NCBI GenBank assembly: GCA_003489505.1
Contig: DNMA01000084.1
Coordinates: 1 to 5,813, forward strand
Source: Legionellales bacterium
GTDB taxonomy: Bacteria > Pseudomonadota > Gammaproteobacteria > Legionellales > Legionellaceae
Direction of reading: 5' to 3'
Length of the DNA: 5,813 nucleotides
A model generated the notes under the pieces. That model saw nothing but the letters and a program-made list of their open reading frames with translations, was not told where the DNA came from and ran no database searches. The position numbers were made by a program, and so were the translations under genes. Positions 1 to 5,478 of the stretch are shown in pieces; the first letter of the stretch is position 1, and each line of letters starts with the position of its first letter.

Positions 1-106
1 AAGAAAAAGCTTATAAAAAAACCAAAGATTTTTAAAGCTTTCAAATCTCATCTCTGATGAATACTCTTAATATTGTTTATAGTGAATAGATTGTGAAATT
101 ACAAGG

Positions 107-130
107 AAAAAAGGCACGAAATGTGCCTTT
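107..130 (-). terminator. Intrinsic terminator of the fabL-greA unit
   Basis: Read on the minus strand, an 8-bp perfect stem (AAAGGCAC / GTGCCTTT, arms 123-130 and 110-117, loop of 5) runs straight into six U's. It begins only 3 bases after the greA stop codon. On the plus strand the same hairpin is followed by TTTGTTTT, so it could also stop transcription arriving from the left. Confidence 0.85.
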
Positions 131-133
131 GTT

Positions 134-610
134 TTATGAGTAGGTGACTTCAATCACATCATAATTGATAATTCCACCTGGCGTTTTCACCTCAATCGAA
201 TCATCTAATTCTTTGCCAATGAGTGCTTTACCAATAGGTGAAGAAAAAGAAATTTTTCCTTCTTTAATATTAGCTTCATCTTCGCCGACTATTTGGTAAA
301 CGACTTCCTCATCGGTATCGGTATTACATAATTTCACTGTGCTACCAAAAATAATTTTGCCATTATTAGGTAGTTTCTGAATATCAATTACTTGCGCATT
401 AGAAATTTTGGCTTCTAATTCTTGAATACGGCCTTCATTGAAACTTTGTTCTTCACGAGCAGCGTGATATTCAGCGTTTTCTTTCAAATCGCCATGTGCT
501 CTTGCGGTTGCAATTGCCTCAATAATTCGAGGCCTATCAATTGTTTTACGACGATTTAATTCTTCTTGTAGAGCTTTTGCTCCTTGAACAGTCACAGGTA
601 CTTTATTCAT
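134..610 (-). CDS. greA: Transcription elongation factor GreA
   Basis: A 158-residue protein, the usual GreA length. GreA binds in the RNA polymerase secondary channel and stimulates cleavage of backtracked transcripts, rescuing stalled complexes. Residues 1-75 form the antiparallel coiled-coil finger. The tip carries the family signature [12 protein letters not shown], with the two catalytic acidic residues at D41 and E44. Residues 80-158 are the FKBP-like C-terminal domain with the typical [10 protein letters not shown] segment. The ATG at 610 is preceded by GAGG at 617-620, 6 bases away. It lies 14 bases downstream of fabL and is most likely cotranscribed with it; a strong terminator follows. 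GreA rather than GreB is favoured by the tip sequence and the acidic C-terminal half. Family assignment is essentially certain. Confidence 0.97.
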   Translation of the reverse strand: MNKVPVTVQGAKALQEELNRRKTIDRPRIIEAIATARAHGDLKENAEYHAAREEQSFNEGRIQELEAKISNAQVIDIQKLPNNGKIIFGSTVKLCNTDTDEEVVYQIVGEDEANIKEGKISFSSPIGKALIGKELDDSIEVKTPGGIINYDVIEVTYS

Positions 611-624
611 AAAAAACCTCTATA

Positions 625-1380
625 TTAAGCGATAATACTATAACCGGCATCAACGACGATGGTTTGTCCACGAATCATTTGTGACTCTGATAAACATAAT
701 AAATAAGCCACATCAGCCACATCACTTGGCAGTAATGAACGATCAACTAATGAACGCATTTGATGTTCATCCAGTAATTGTTCACGATTTGGGAAGTGCT
801 TTAAAGCGTCTGTATCTACAACACCTGCTGAAATGGTATTAACAGTTACATTTTTTTCAGCCAACTCTAGACTTAATGAACGTACTAATGCTTCTAAAGC
901 AGCTTTGGATGCACCAATAAATGAATAATTAGGAATTGCACGACTAGCACCTAAACTAGACATTGCCAAGACACGTCCACCCGCACGAAATTGTTCATGG
1001 AACGCTTTAACTAAATGATGAAGCGCTAATGCGTTGGTTTCCATACACCATCTAAAATGTTTTGTTGACATCGATAATGCAGGTTTTAATACACCACTGG
1101 CAGCGTTACTGACTAAAATATCTAAATGTGCAAAATGTTTTAAAAACTGCTCTTGCATTTCTTTGACAGAAGACTCATCTGCCACATTGGCTTGTAAAGC
1201 AACAGCCTTACGCCCTAAACCCTCAATTTCTTTTACTAATTCTGCGGCTTCGTCAGAACTATTGTAATAAACAATGGCAATATCTGCGCCATGTAGGGCT
1301 AATTTGCGAGCGATAGCCCGACCAATGCCTCTTGCTCCGCCTGTAATCAGTGCGACTTTATCTTTAAAAATCTGTTCCAT
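625..1380 (-). CDS. fabL: Enoyl-[acyl-carrier-protein] reductase, FabL type (SDR)
   Basis: A 251-residue short-chain dehydrogenase/reductase. FabL carries out the NADPH-dependent last reduction of each fatty-acid elongation cycle in the cytoplasm. Seen in the sequence: the dinucleotide motif TGGARGIG at 13-20, SNAASGVLKP at 91-100, and the catalytic pair Y152 and K159 spaced Y-x6-K, as in enoyl reductases rather than the Y-x3-K of ordinary SDRs. DTDALKHFPNRE (189-200) and the near-terminal IRGQTIVVDAG closely match Bacillus subtilis FabL as I remember it, and length is nearly identical (about 250). The ATG at 1380 is chosen because GGAG lies 6 bases upstream; a TTG at 1422 adds 14 residues unlike the family and has no ribosome site. 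It is first gene of a unit with greA and has its own promoter. A different enoyl-thioester reductase of the same SDR branch remains possible. Confidence 0.88.
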   Translation of the reverse strand: MEQIFKDKVALITGGARGIGRAIARKLALHGADIAIVYYNSSDEAAELVKEIEGLGRKAVALQANVADESSVKEMQEQFLKHFAHLDILVSNAASGVLKPALSMSTKHFRWCMETNALALHHLVKAFHEQFRAGGRVLAMSSLGASRAIPNYSFIGASKAALEALVRSLSLELAEKNVTVNTISAGVVDTDALKHFPNREQLLDEHQMRSLVDRSLLPSDVADVAYLLCLSESQMIRGQTIVVDAGYSIIA

Positions 1381-1386
1381 GCATAA

Positions 1387-1390
1387 CTCC
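1387..1390 (-). promoter_or_regulatory. Ribosome binding site deciding the fabL start
   Basis: GGAG on the minus strand, 6 bases before the ATG at 1380. It lies in the 10-base loop between two copies of the self-complementary ATGCAT (1379-1384 and 1395-1400), the nearer of which includes two bases of the start codon. This favours the 251-residue protein over the longer frame that begins with TTG at 1422. Confidence 0.75.
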
Positions 1391-1483
1391 AAAAATGCAT
1401 CAATGTGAAATACTCGGTTCAATTCAATGATGGTACCGGCATGACCTGAAAATAGTATTTCCTACCCCCTCAGTACCTGACTC

Positions 1484-1512
1484 ATTATAGAGGAAGAACA
1501 GATAGTGTACAA
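1484..1512 (-). promoter_or_regulatory. Sigma-70 promoter of fabL-greA
   Basis: On the minus strand, -35 TTGTAC (1512-1507), a 17-base spacer and a perfect -10 TATAAT (1489-1484). Transcription would start near 1477, giving a leader of roughly 95 bases. The -35 box begins 23 bases beyond the stop codon of the preceding gene, so some read-through from that gene is possible; I see no terminator in between. Confidence 0.7.
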
Positions 1513-1521
1513 TACACACTA
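1503..1521. promoter_or_regulatory. Inverted repeat over the fabL -35 box, possible operator
   Basis: Perfect 6-base arms TAGTGT (1503-1508) and ACACTA (1516-1521) separated by 7 bases. An alternative pairing is GTGTA-CAA-TACAC (1505-1517). The -35 hexamer lies inside it, so a dimeric repressor bound here would block the promoter. The regulator is unknown; a TetR-family fatty-acid regulator would suit the gene, but that is inference only. Confidence 0.35.
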
Positions 1522-1534
1522 CCTGCCAAAGTTA

Positions 1535-2260
1535 TCAATGATTAAGGGAGGGTTCTGATTCAACACCCACTCTATTTTTTTTCAAAAAATCAACTACAAA
1601 AAGCCTAAACTCTCGCGATTGTTTTAAAAAAGCATCCGTTTCTTCAATACTTATCTCTTGCTTTTCTAAATCCTCTAACTCTCCAACACTTGAAGCAAAA
1701 GTTTTTATTTTTTCAGAAAAAAAACTCGAAGCATGATGAAATTGATCCACCGAAGATTCCACTTTTTGAGTTGCTGCACGCACTTTAATATTGGCTTTTT
1801 GTAACTCTTCTTTTAATTGCCTCATTTCTTCAAGGTTTTCTTGAATTTGGGTTTTTAATTCAAGATTTTGTTGCCGAATGATTTTAAATTCCTTTTGCAT
1901 TTTTGTACTGTCTTGCAGAGCACTTTTTTCTAATACTTCCATCTGTTGAACTAAATTCACAAATCGATTCTCCATGGCATTAAATTGCACACTGAGCAAC
2001 TGAAGGAGAAATAAAAGTGAGCACCCTATAACCAATACAAATGGATTCAAAAAACCGAAAGCATTAATGGCTATGACGCCACCATATAAAAAAATTTTTG
2101 AAATAAAACTCAATTCCCCATAGAGTTTTGCTAATTCATCCAGAAAAGATAAATGACTATAATATTCTTGTCGCAGTTTTAATGTCTTGGCTGCATAAGT
2201 TTTTTCTGAATAGATAAACATGCCCCATAAATAATTTTTTATGCCATTAAACCAGTCCAT
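1535..2260 (-). CDS. Hypothetical membrane-anchored coiled-coil protein
   Basis: I do not recognise the family. The 241-residue protein has a short amphipathic, aromatic N-terminus (MDWFNGIKNYLWG). Two hydrophobic segments at about 52-70 and 72-92 are separated by a tight FLNP turn, predicting a membrane hairpin. A long Gln/Glu/Lys-rich region follows, about 94-190, with heptad-like spacing typical of a coiled coil. The tail, to 241, is acidic then basic. No catalytic motif is visible, so a scaffold or tether is more likely than an enzyme. The ATG at 2260 is chosen because GGGAG at 2266-2270 precedes it by 5 bases; the frame is open 11 codons further up to an ATG at 2293 without a good ribosome site. 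The start overlaps the end of the upstream gene by 14 bases, so the two are probably translated together. Confidence 0.8.
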   Translation of the reverse strand: MDWFNGIKNYLWGMFIYSEKTYAAKTLKLRQEYYSHLSFLDELAKLYGELSFISKIFLYGGVIAINAFGFLNPFVLVIGCSLLFLLQLLSVQFNAMENRFVNLVQQMEVLEKSALQDSTKMQKEFKIIRQQNLELKTQIQENLEEMRQLKEELQKANIKVRAATQKVESSVDQFHHASSFFSEKIKTFASSVGELEDLEKQEISIEETDAFLKQSREFRLFVVDFLKKNRVGVESEPSLNH

Positions 2261-2786
2261 GGCTTCTCCCAAAATCCAATTCAGAACTATCATATCTTGT
2301 CATCATCAAATTCATCAATGATTGCATGGCTTTGAGCTCTTGAACCAGTTCTCCTTTTTGCTGAAGATGCATTTTAAAATTTTCTAGGGTCTGGGATGTC
2401 ATGATTGGCTTTAATTCATCTAATTTTTTTGTCAGTTCCTCAACGCTTAAGTTTTTATCGACTAACCAGGATGATATCAACTCCATGTTTTGCTGGATGC
2501 CCTTGACTGAGAGCTCTATTTCTTTGACACTTTGCTGAGATTCAAAAAAACTTTGATAAGCCAATTTTTTTAAATCAATTGGCGCAATGTCTGCTCTATC
2601 ACTTGGTATTTCGGTCGCCAAGATTAGGTTTTCAGACAAATCGAGTGTTTCTTTTTGGTTATAATAATATACCCCCCCTATCACACCTGCACTGACTACA
2701 ACCCCGCCTCCAGCATAAAGCCAAATACTGACCTCAGCGGTTGCTTTTGCGGCGACAATTATCAATGAAATTAAGGGTAATGGCAT
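2247..2786 (-). CDS. Hypothetical membrane protein with helical tail
   Basis: No family recognised. The 179-residue protein starts with a hydrophobic stretch at 3-13, then a glycine-rich membrane segment at about 19-42 (GGGVVVSAGVIGG followed by YYYNQ). The rest, about 70-165, is charged, predicted helical and partly heptad-like. Two adjacent ATGs (2789 and 2786) follow a strong AAGGAG at 2793-2798; the second has the better 6-base spacing and is used here. The frame stays open 36 codons upstream to an ATG at 2897, adding another hydrophobic segment, but that ATG has no ribosome site. The 14-base overlap with the next gene, itself a membrane/coiled-coil protein, suggests the two products work together. 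Nothing visible points to an enzymatic function. Confidence 0.75.
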   Translation of the reverse strand: MPLPLISLIIVAAKATAEVSIWLYAGGGVVVSAGVIGGVYYYNQKETLDLSENLILATEIPSDRADIAPIDLKKLAYQSFFESQQSVKEIELSVKGIQQNMELISSWLVDKNLSVEELTKKLDELKPIMTSQTLENFKMHLQQKGELVQELKAMQSLMNLMMTRYDSSELDFGRSHGLV

Positions 2787-2792
2787 CATCTT

Positions 2793-2798
2793 CTCCTT
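2793..2798 (-). promoter_or_regulatory. Strong ribosome binding site deciding the start at 2786
   Basis: AAGGAG on the minus strand lies 3 bases before the ATG at 2789 and 6 before the ATG at 2786. It is the strongest Shine-Dalgarno sequence in the window, and it argues against initiating at the unmarked ATG at 2897. Confidence 0.75.
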
Positions 2799-3000
2799 TT
2801 TAATATATAAAGCGTTAACAGTATGTCCAAAAAGAAAAGGATAAAAACCCAAGAGAATGAGAGATAAGAAGAAAAACAACAATAAAAAATTATCCATATT
2901 TTCGAGGTTTGTATGCTTTCTTTTTCCTTAGCGCCTCCTATGCTAACCAAAGTTTTTCGGCTTGTCATTAGTATGTAAAAAATTACAGCAGGCAGATTGA

Positions 3001-3029
3001 TTGCAATTGAAGGGGGGCTTTGCTAAGAT
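3001..3029 (+). promoter_or_regulatory. Candidate promoter of the MFS transporter gene
   Basis: -35 TTGCAA (3001-3006), a 17-base spacer and -10 TAAGAT (3024-3029), preceded by TG at 3021-3022 as in extended -10 promoters. Transcription would begin near 3036, leaving a leader of about 38 bases. A run of six G's sits in the spacer. The hexamers are only 4 of 6 matches each. Confidence 0.45.
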
Positions 3030-3073
3030 GAGTCGGTTGCCTTTTTTCATTAATTTTTAATTATTCTGTGAAG

Positions 3074-4219
3074 ATGAACTCAAAATCTTGGTTTAGCACC
3101 GCCCTACCGATTGCTGCAATTTTTGCATTTAGAATGCTTGGATTATTTATGTTGATTCCCATATTTAGTATTTATGGGCAAAACTTAGAGCATTCCACAC
3201 CGATACTCATTGGTGTAGCACTTGGCAGTTATGGTTTTAGCCAGGGTTTAATGCAAATGCCTTTTGGAATTTTATCTGATTATTATGGGCGTAAAAAATT
3301 ACTCTTCATCGGTTTGATGCTTTTTGCTTTAGGTAGCCTTGTTGGAGCCTACTCGCAATCCATTTATAGCATGATTTTTGCGCGTTTTTTACAAGGCGCT
3401 GGTGCGATTGGCAGTGTGTTGATTGCATTGCTTGCGGATTTGGTTGAAGACCAAGACCGTCCCAAAGCGATGGCCATTATTGGCAGTAGTATTGGATTGT
3501 CTTTTGCGCTTGCAATGATCTTAAGCCCTTTTGTTGCCCAACAATATGGTTTGGCGGGCATTTTTCAACTAACAGCAATTCTAGCCTGCCTAGGTCTTGC
3601 TATCATGCTCTTATTTATTCCCAAAATCGAACATCAACGCCCCAGCCCTTTTCAATTTTCCCATTTAAAGGATTGTTTTTTACCAAGAGAACTCATGATA
3701 TGTCATATGGGCATTTGGGGGCAACACTTCATTTTAACTTCATCTTTTTTTGCCATTCCTTTAATGCTTAAAGCCATCAATGCCCCACTCAATTATTTTT
3801 ATTTGAGTTTAATGCTTCTAGCTTTTGGCTTGATGATGCCCTTAATTATCATCAGTGAGCGTCAAAAAAAGCGCCCTCAACTTTTTCAATTAAGTCTTGG
3901 CTTACTATTTATCGGTCAATTATTGATGATATTTATACCTGCAAAAATCTATTGGATTTGGGGTGCATTATTTCTTTATTTTATTGCCTTTAATCTTTTA
4001 GAGGCACTGTTTCCAGCCATGATTGCAAAAGCTGCAAAAGCTGAATTAAAAGGCACAGCTACAGGCATTTACTCGACTTTACAGTTTTTAGGTATCTTTT
4101 TTGGTGGCCTATGGGCAGGCATTTGCTATAAATACTTCGGCACAACAGGTATTTTTATCACGAATACTTTCATTTCTTTATTATACATTCTTCTGTTTTT
4201 TAGAGGTAAACCTATGTGA
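3074..4219 (+). CDS. MFS transporter, YajR-like without YAM domain
   Basis: A 381-residue, strongly hydrophobic protein with the 12 membrane helices of the major facilitator superfamily. The N-terminal part (FRMLGLFMLIPIF at 19-31, then YGFSQGLMQMPFGILSD at 53-69) and the late segment AFNLLEALFPAMIAK closely resemble E. coli YajR. Motif A is GILSDYYGRKK at 65-75. It should be an inner-membrane, proton-driven exporter; the substrate cannot be read from sequence, and YajR's own substrate is uncertain. E. coli YajR is about 454 residues because of a C-terminal ferredoxin-like YAM domain; this protein stops just after helix 12 and lacks it. Start: ATG at 3074 or GTG at 3068, neither with a good ribosome site; an in-frame stop at 3029-3031 bounds the choice. 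It is divergent from the minus-strand pair, and its stop codon lies inside the following hairpin. Confidence 0.9.
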   Translation: MNSKSWFSTALPIAAIFAFRMLGLFMLIPIFSIYGQNLEHSTPILIGVALGSYGFSQGLMQMPFGILSDYYGRKKLLFIGLMLFALGSLVGAYSQSIYSMIFARFLQGAGAIGSVLIALLADLVEDQDRPKAMAIIGSSIGLSFALAMILSPFVAQQYGLAGIFQLTAILACLGLAIMLLFIPKIEHQRPSPFQFSHLKDCFLPRELMICHMGIWGQHFILTSSFFAIPLMLKAINAPLNYFYLSLMLLAFGLMMPLIIISERQKKRPQLFQLSLGLLFIGQLLMIFIPAKIYWIWGALFLYFIAFNLLEALFPAMIAKAAKAELKGTATGIYSTLQFLGIFFGGLWAGICYKYFGTTGIFITNTFISLLYILLFFRGKPM

Positions 4220-4274
4220 CACTCCCCCACTAAATGAACGGATTCATTCTAGTGGGGGAGTGTCACGCGTTTTT
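4216..4274 (+). terminator. Very long hairpin with T-run, terminator or element end
   Basis: Perfect 17-base arms (4216-4232 and 4250-4266, GTGACACTCCCCCACTA and its complement). The inner stem AATGAA/TTCATT (4233-4238, 4243-4248) closes on a CGGA loop with one bulged base. GCG and then TTTTT (4270-4274) follow. The MFS stop codon TGA (4217-4219) lies in the left arm. The T-run gives plus-strand terminator polarity. The stem, 23 bp in all, is longer than a terminator needs, and degraded DNA begins right behind it, so it may instead be the end of a mobile element. Confidence 0.7.
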
Positions 4275-4541
4275 AACAATAAACATCTTTATAAAGAAAT
4301 TTTAGTGATTTACCAAAATAAATTATTGTTAGGCTTGGTAATAATTGAAATTATTGTTTTTTCAATAGCCAATTATACAATTTGGGAATCCGTTAAACTT
4401 TCAAAAAATGCAGGACTTGTATCTTTAATTGAAATGATTTACCCATTATTTGCCATACTTTTTAGCCTGATTTTATTTAAAATAAATCATTTTACTTTAC
4501 CCAATATTTTAGGTGGTGTATTCATTTTTATTGGTAATTGA
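4267..4541 (+). pseudogene. C-terminal remnant of an EamA/DMT-type transporter
   Basis: About 90 codons after the hairpin encode three hydrophobic helices. AGLVSLIEMIYPLFAILFS and then LPNILGGVFIFIG are typical of the last helices of EamA-family (drug/metabolite transporter) proteins, which usually have about 280-300 residues and ten helices. The first two thirds are missing: no suitable start codon or ribosome site precedes it. The reading frame opens backwards only through the hairpin and an out-of-frame part of the MFS gene. The stop at 4539-4541 falls soon after the last helix; a few more hydrophobic codons (LFALAVKFIN) follow it in frame, so the stop may itself be premature. The left edge coincides with the end of the hairpin, which suggests a deletion or insertion breakpoint there. 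Confidence 0.65.
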
Positions 4542-4916
4542 TTATTCGCCTTGGCGGTCAAATTCATTAATTAAAATAGAGGGATGATGATTCTTATCAA
4601 GATATTTGAAGGCTAGTGCCTAAATGATAAGGGCTATGTAGTTGGCCCGTCACTCTTCTAAGAGTGGCCCAGAAATTCCAAATGCCAACACACCTGCTGG
4701 CAACCCCATCTTTAAACTCATTTTTATTGATGAGCTCAATTTAAAAAATTCCCCTCAGGAATTTATGAATCGTTTTGTAGTGCAAAACAATAATTAAAAA
4801 ATGATAAATATATTTCTTGGTTAGAACCAAATATGGAAAGATTAAATGCTTTTTTTAAAGTGATTGATAGCGAAAGCATTGATTAATCTTGCAACAGGAT
4901 TATAGCTTTGATGACA
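4542..4916. other. Gene-poor stretch between transporter remnant and DUF2256 gene
   Basis: No intact gene is visible on either strand. Apart from the decayed frames at 4632-4886 it holds two small palindromes, CACTCTT-CT-AAGAGTG (4651-4666) and TTGGTT-AG-AACCAA (4817-4830). Neither has a T-run on the minus strand that would make it a terminator for the photolyase cluster ending at 4917. Confidence 0.6.
4632..4886 (+). pseudogene. Candidate decayed gene, family not recognised
   Basis: This stretch holds protein-like segments in all three forward frames, in a consistent order: GYVVGPSLF (4632-4658), then SGPEIPNANTPAGNPIFKLI continuing through IDELNLKNSPQEFMNRFVVQ (4663-4797), then LKNDKYISWLEPNMERLNAF through IDSESID (4794-4886). 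Joining them needs one frameshift at 4658-4663 and one in the A-run at 4796-4801. None has a start codon with a ribosome site. I do not recognise the product. A short hairpin (CACTCTT-CT-AAGAGTG, 4651-4666) sits at the first shift. The alternative is chance open frames in AT-rich intergenic DNA. Confidence 0.35.
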
Positions 4917-5054
4917 TCATTTTTTTCGGCAGGTATCAGAACAATATTTCACATCATCCCAAACTTTTTCCCATTTTTTTCGCCACGTAAATGGCCGCCC
5001 ACAACGAGCACATATTTTACTGGGAAGATGCTGCTTTTTTATTCCTTTAGGCAT
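4917..5054 (-). CDS. DUF2256 small four-cysteine protein
   Basis: A 45-residue protein that matches the DUF2256 family almost end to end. LPSKIC (10-15) is followed by [20 protein letters not shown] (16-35) and [10 protein letters not shown] (36-45). Four cysteines, C15-x2-C18 and C38-x3-C42, form a likely zinc-binding knuckle around a basic, Trp-rich centre. Function is not established for the family; in my recollection such genes often sit beside photolyase/cryptochrome genes, as here. The ATG at 5054 overlaps the end of the upstream gene by 8 bases (ATGCCTAA), so translation is probably coupled; the nearest ribosome-site-like sequence is a weak GGTGG. It is the last gene of the cluster. 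The basic residues would suit nucleic-acid binding, but that is inference. Confidence 0.88.
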   Translation of the reverse strand: MPKGIKKQHLPSKICARCGRPFTWRKKWEKVWDDVKYCSDTCRKK

Positions 5055-5478
5055 TCACACCACCATCATGAAGAAAGGCTTTTTTTTCTGCTTTGTTCCA
5101 ATATTGAAAAAAGCGCTTCGCTTCCATCGGTTTATCAAACTTAACAAAAGGGTCATCTGCTACTAGAGTAACCGCTAATACTTTTCGAATCGAAGCAATC
5201 ATTTCAATCAGGAATGGATGATTTGTTTGTGGGATATAAACGAGAGAAGGATGAATATCTTGAAGGATACTTAAGGTATCACCACGAAGGATATCTACTT
5301 CCAACCCACATAATGTCTCATAAATGAAGATTAACCGCTTTAAGCTATATCCAGCGCGCTGAATATAGCTATCATCCCAAATATAAATGACTCGTGCTCC
5401 TTCAGGTGCCACATCAAATACAGGATGTGTCATTCTGAGTGAATCTTCATGCAGTAAAATCAATGCGGGTTGTATCAT
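5047..5478 (-). CDS. Stand-alone photolyase N-terminal-like alpha/beta domain
   Basis: A 143-residue protein resembling the N-terminal Rossmann-like domain of DNA photolyases/cryptochromes, which in the full-length family holds the light-harvesting antenna chromophore. It opens with the hydrophobic strand [17 protein letters not shown], followed by RVIYIWDD. Next comes [15 protein letters not shown], a helix corresponding to the family's R-x2-FL-x-ESL segment, then [14 protein letters not shown], matching the typical LxVxxGD strand-turn. [10 protein letters not shown] lies near the end. There is no FAD-binding helical domain in this polypeptide; that domain is encoded by the gene immediately upstream, with a 4-base ATGA overlap. 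The DUF2256 gene follows with an 8-base overlap. The match is by fold-level pattern, so a diverged partner subunit that does not bind an antenna is possible. It is unlikely to be a broken gene, because both ends are coupled to intact neighbours. Confidence 0.72.
   Translation of the reverse strand: MIQPALILLHEDSLRMTHPVFDVAPEGARVIYIWDDSYIQRAGYSLKRLIFIYETLCGLEVDILRGDTLSILQDIHPSLVYIPQTNHPFLIEMIASIRKVLAVTLVADDPFVKFDKPMEAKRFFQYWNKAEKKAFLHDGGVNA

Noticed and set aside
1..106. AAGCTT-containing repeats and T-runs at the left edge
   Set aside because: Imperfect AT-rich pairing without a stable stem; no gene or convincing signal seen.
1034..1267. 77-codon plus-strand frame inside fabL
   Set aside because: Antisense shadow of a well-conserved enzyme; no ribosome site and no family resemblance.
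2802..2830. Minus-strand TTGGAC-17-TATATT promoter-like pair upstream of the 179-residue protein
   Set aside because: Transcription would begin within or just before the AAGGAG, leaving the ribosome site at the very 5' end or missing; more likely a chance match in AT-rich DNA.
3364..3561. 65-codon minus-strand frame inside the MFS gene
   Set aside because: Antisense to conserved transporter helices; composition is that of a shadow.
4651..4666. CACTCTT-CT-AAGAGTG hairpin as terminator of the photolyase cluster
   Set aside because: Two-base loop, more than 200 bases from the last stop codon and no following T-run on the minus strand.
4908..5144. Plus-strand frame with a HSHHHH run, resembling a metal-binding peptide
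   Set aside because: Lies antisense to the DUF2256 gene and the end of the alpha/beta gene; the His run comes from the reverse of their coding sequence.
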